DNA of 64,000 bases from Serratia nevei (GTDB taxonomy: Bacteria; Pseudomonadota; Gammaproteobacteria; Enterobacterales; Enterobacteriaceae), in the NCBI RefSeq assembly GCF_037948395.1, contig NZ_CP149940.1, positions 3,162,001 through 3,226,000 of the forward strand. Direction: 5' to 3'. The translations under genes were made by a program, and so were the position numbers. Positions 62,072 through 64,000 of this stretch are shown piece after piece. Under the pieces are notes generated by a model that did not search any database, was not told where the DNA came from, and saw only the letters and a program-made list of their open reading frames with translations. The first letter of the stretch is position 1. Every line of letters begins with the position of its first letter.

Positions 62072-63124
62072 TCAGGGAATGATGCCGCGGCGGCGGAACT
62101 CATCGAACAGCGAGAAAAACATGGCTTCGGTTTCGACAAACTGATCGAAACCGAAACGCCGCGCCTTGCTGCCGTCCGCGAACATGTCATAGTCCCAGGA
62201 AAAGACGAAGTCGGCGAAACGCCAGCCGGCCACCGCGCGATAGTCCGGTTCGGTCAATTGGTGCCGTTGCACCAACTCTCGCCACAGCATCGCTTTGTCC
62301 GCCATCATGCTCTCCAACGGCATCGGCAGCGGCGGCGCGCATTCCAGCCCGAAGTAAGCGGCGATTTTTGGCCACATCTCGCTCCAGCGAAACAGATCGC
62401 CATTGTTGATATTAAACGCCTGATTGGCCGCCGCCGGTTCGGTCGCCGCCCAGAGCGTGGCGCGCGCCAACAGCCCGGCATCGGTCATTTCCAGCAGGCT
62501 GTGGTAAGCGCCCGGTTTGCCGGGGAAACGCAACGGCAGCCCAAGCGCTTTACTGATCGACGCGTAAACCGCGATGCTTAACGCCAGGTTCATCGGATTG
62601 CCGAGGGAGAAGCCCCCCACCACGCTCGGGCGAATGGCGCTCCAGTGCCAACGTTTGCCGGCCTGACGCTGCGTCAGATACTGCTGTTGCGCCACGTTAA
62701 ACTCCGGCGGCATATGCCCGGCGTCGCTTTCGCGCGCCGGTGTTTTAAACGGCCCCAAATGGGCGCCATACACCTTGTAGCCCTGCATCAGGCTGATATG
62801 CTCCAGCGCCGGCGCGATCGGCTCCAGCCCCTCGACGACGTGTTGCAACATCTGCAGATTGGGCGCCACCAGGCCCGCCCAATCCGGCGCATCCTGATAG
62901 GCGGCATAGAAGACGTGGCTAATCGCGCTCAGCGGCCGCAGCGCGTCGCGCGTTGCCTCCGCATCCAGCAGGTCCACCTGCAGGTGGCGCACACCAGGCG
63001 CCGGTTCCCCACCCCGGCGCGAGACGCCCACCACTTGCCAGCCCTGGCCGGTCAGCTCCTCAATCAATCGGCGCCCTATTACGCCATTGGCGCCGATCAC
63101 TAACGCCTGTCGCTTTGCGTTCAT
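62072..63124 (-). CDS. PRISE-like NAD(P)-dependent reductase (atypical SDR)
   Basis: This 350-residue protein is an atypical SDR close to progesterone 5-beta-reductase/iridoid synthase-like proteins. It has the cofactor loop VIGANGVIGRRLIEEL, LMQGYKVYGAHLGPFKTPAR with the active-site tyrosine region, RPSVVGGFSLGNPMNLALS and NINNGDLFRWSEMWP. The bacterial substrate is unknown, probably an enone. It is divergent from a LysR gene, the likely regulator. Confidence 0.88.
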   Translation of the reverse strand: MNAKRQALVIGANGVIGRRLIEELTGQGWQVVGVSRRGGEPAPGVRHLQVDLLDAEATRDALRPLSAISHVFYAAYQDAPDWAGLVAPNLQMLQHVVEGLEPIAPALEHISLMQGYKVYGAHLGPFKTPARESDAGHMPPEFNVAQQQYLTQRQAGKRWHWSAIRPSVVGGFSLGNPMNLALSIAVYASISKALGLPLRFPGKPGAYHSLLEMTDAGLLARATLWAATEPAAANQAFNINNGDLFRWSEMWPKIAAYFGLECAPPLPMPLESMMADKAMLWRELVQRHQLTEPDYRAVAGWRFADFVFSWDYDMFADGSKARRFGFDQFVETEAMFFSLFDEFRRRGIIP

Positions 63125-63234
63125 CTTGTCACTCCTCGGGTTGTCGATACCCTGAGTGTTATTGATTAGTGATACTTGCGGTAGAAGAGGCTTTCCACTA
63201 ACACTTATAAGAAAAATCTATAGACAAGATCGAC

Positions 63235-64000
63235 ATGGACAAGCTGAACGCAATGAAAACCTTTGTGCGGGTGGCGGAGCTGGGCAGCCTGTCGGCCGCC
63301 GCTCGCGATCTGCGCTTGACGCAGCCGGCGGTCAGTCAGCAAATCGCCGGTCTGGAGCAGGAGCTGGGGGCGCAGCTGCTGTTTCGCAGCACCCGGGCAG
63401 TCTCCCTGACCGAGGCCGGCAGCGGTTATTATCAACGCCTCAAAGCGATTCTGGCGGCGGTCGACGAAGCGGAAGAGGCGCTGCACGGCCAGCGCCACCG
63501 GCTGCAGGGCAACCTGCGCCTTCACGCACCGACCGGATTCGGCCAGCGGCACGTCACGCCGCTGGCCATCGCTTTCCAGCAGCGCCATCCGGACCTCACC
63601 ATCGAGCTGCTGCTGGACGATCGTCGCGCCGACGTGATCGGCGAAGGCATCGACGTGGCGCTACGCTTCGGCGAACTGCACGCGCCCGGCATGGTGGCGA
63701 AACGGCTGGGCGAACTGCAACGCCTGCTGGTAGCGTCACCGGCGTATCTGGCAGAGCATGGCGCGCCACGCTCGCCGGCGGAGCTGGCAAAACATGCGCA
63801 CATTCGCTACAGCGGATTGAACGACGGGGATACGCTCACCCTGATCGGCCCGCACGGCCCCGAGATAGTGGCGCTGCGGCCCACGTTCCGCGCCAACAAT
63901 ACGCTATCGCTGCTGACGGCCATCGAGGCGGGGCTTGGTATCGGCGGCGCTCAGCGGCCGCTGATCGGCGAGCAGCTGGCGACAGGGGCGCTGGTGCCCG
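63235..64000 (+). CDS. LysR-family regulator, cut by window end
   Basis: The frame is open from ATG 63235 to the window edge and encodes 255 residues so far. The N-terminal helix-turn-helix (SLSAAARDLRLTQPAVSQQI) and the substrate-binding domain (LHAPTGFGQRHVTPLAIAFQ, IDVALRFGEL) are of the LysR type. It is divergent from the PRISE-like reductase gene with 110 bases between, so it likely controls it. The C-terminus is missing. Confidence 0.92.
   Translation, partial: MDKLNAMKTFVRVAELGSLSAAARDLRLTQPAVSQQIAGLEQELGAQLLFRSTRAVSLTEAGSGYYQRLKAILAAVDEAEEALHGQRHRLQGNLRLHAPTGFGQRHVTPLAIAFQQRHPDLTIELLLDDRRADVIGEGIDVALRFGELHAPGMVAKRLGELQRLLVASPAYLAEHGAPRSPAELAKHAHIRYSGLNDGDTLTLIGPHGPEIVALRPTFRANNTLSLLTAIEAGLGIGGAQRPLIGEQLATGALVP

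Overview
The window reads as chromosomal DNA of a Serratia species, most likely the S. marcescens group. The coding sequence is GC-rich and tightly packed. The left third carries a type VI secretion (T6SS) cluster with paired Tae4-type amidases and a PpkA/Fha/PppA phosphorylation module, as described for S. marcescens. Other genes (rclRCA, mgtCB, umuDC, rcsA-dsrB, ybdK, fdhD) are enterobacterial. Species assignment is inference from gene content.

Region 1 (1-20870) is the T6SS: the end of a TssA-like gene, tssB, tssC, an effector/immunity block (a Rap1a/Tai-type gene, ssp1 and its immunity gene, hcp, ssp2, and three Tai4-type immunity genes), then fha, pppA, a periplasmic protein, tagJ, tssE, tssF, tssG, tssH (clpV), ppkA and vgrG. 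The sheath, baseplate, tube and recycling ATPase genes are GC-rich. The effector/immunity genes are clearly AT-richer, except hcp. An in-frame coding remnant follows the vgrG stop codon.

Region 2 (20856-30995) holds sbmC, kynA, the reactive-chlorine locus rclA / DUF302 gene / rclC with divergent rclR, a sugar-type operon (LacI regulator, MFS transporter, SDR, RbsD/FucU-like protein) and umuC with its own LexA box.

Region 3 (31176-38470) is the most disturbed part. A TonB-like gene, a FecR-like anti-sigma gene, a FecI-like sigma gene with a strong Fur box, and an STN-type TonB-dependent receptor lie between umuC and umuD, so the two polymerase V subunits are 5.4 kb apart and each has its own LexA box. 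Just upstream of umuD, its promoter and 5' end are repeated in direct orientation. The repeats flank about 1 kb of serine-recombinase debris and an AT-rich orphan gene.

Region 4 (38500-57100) is accessory and housekeeping metabolism: a hydrolase with a TetR regulator, fdhD, a bestrophin-like channel, a Dyp-type peroxidase, ybdK, a SatD-like/DUF3307 pair behind three evenly spaced 18-bp operator-like repeats, the mgtC-mgtB magnesium operon with an acidic leader peptide in front of mgtB, an exported glycosidase-like protein, a CaiB-type CoA-transferase, a LysR regulator divergent from a PLP decarboxylase, and a GNAT acetyltransferase.

Region 5 (57177-64000) contains rcsA with an upstream RcsAB box, dsrB, a cold-shock gene with a cspA-like leader, a Fur-box-preceded proline-rich exported protein, several small proteins, a quinone oxidoreductase, a PRISE-like reductase and a LysR gene cut by the window edge. 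I saw no rRNA, tRNA, CRISPR array or intact insertion sequence.
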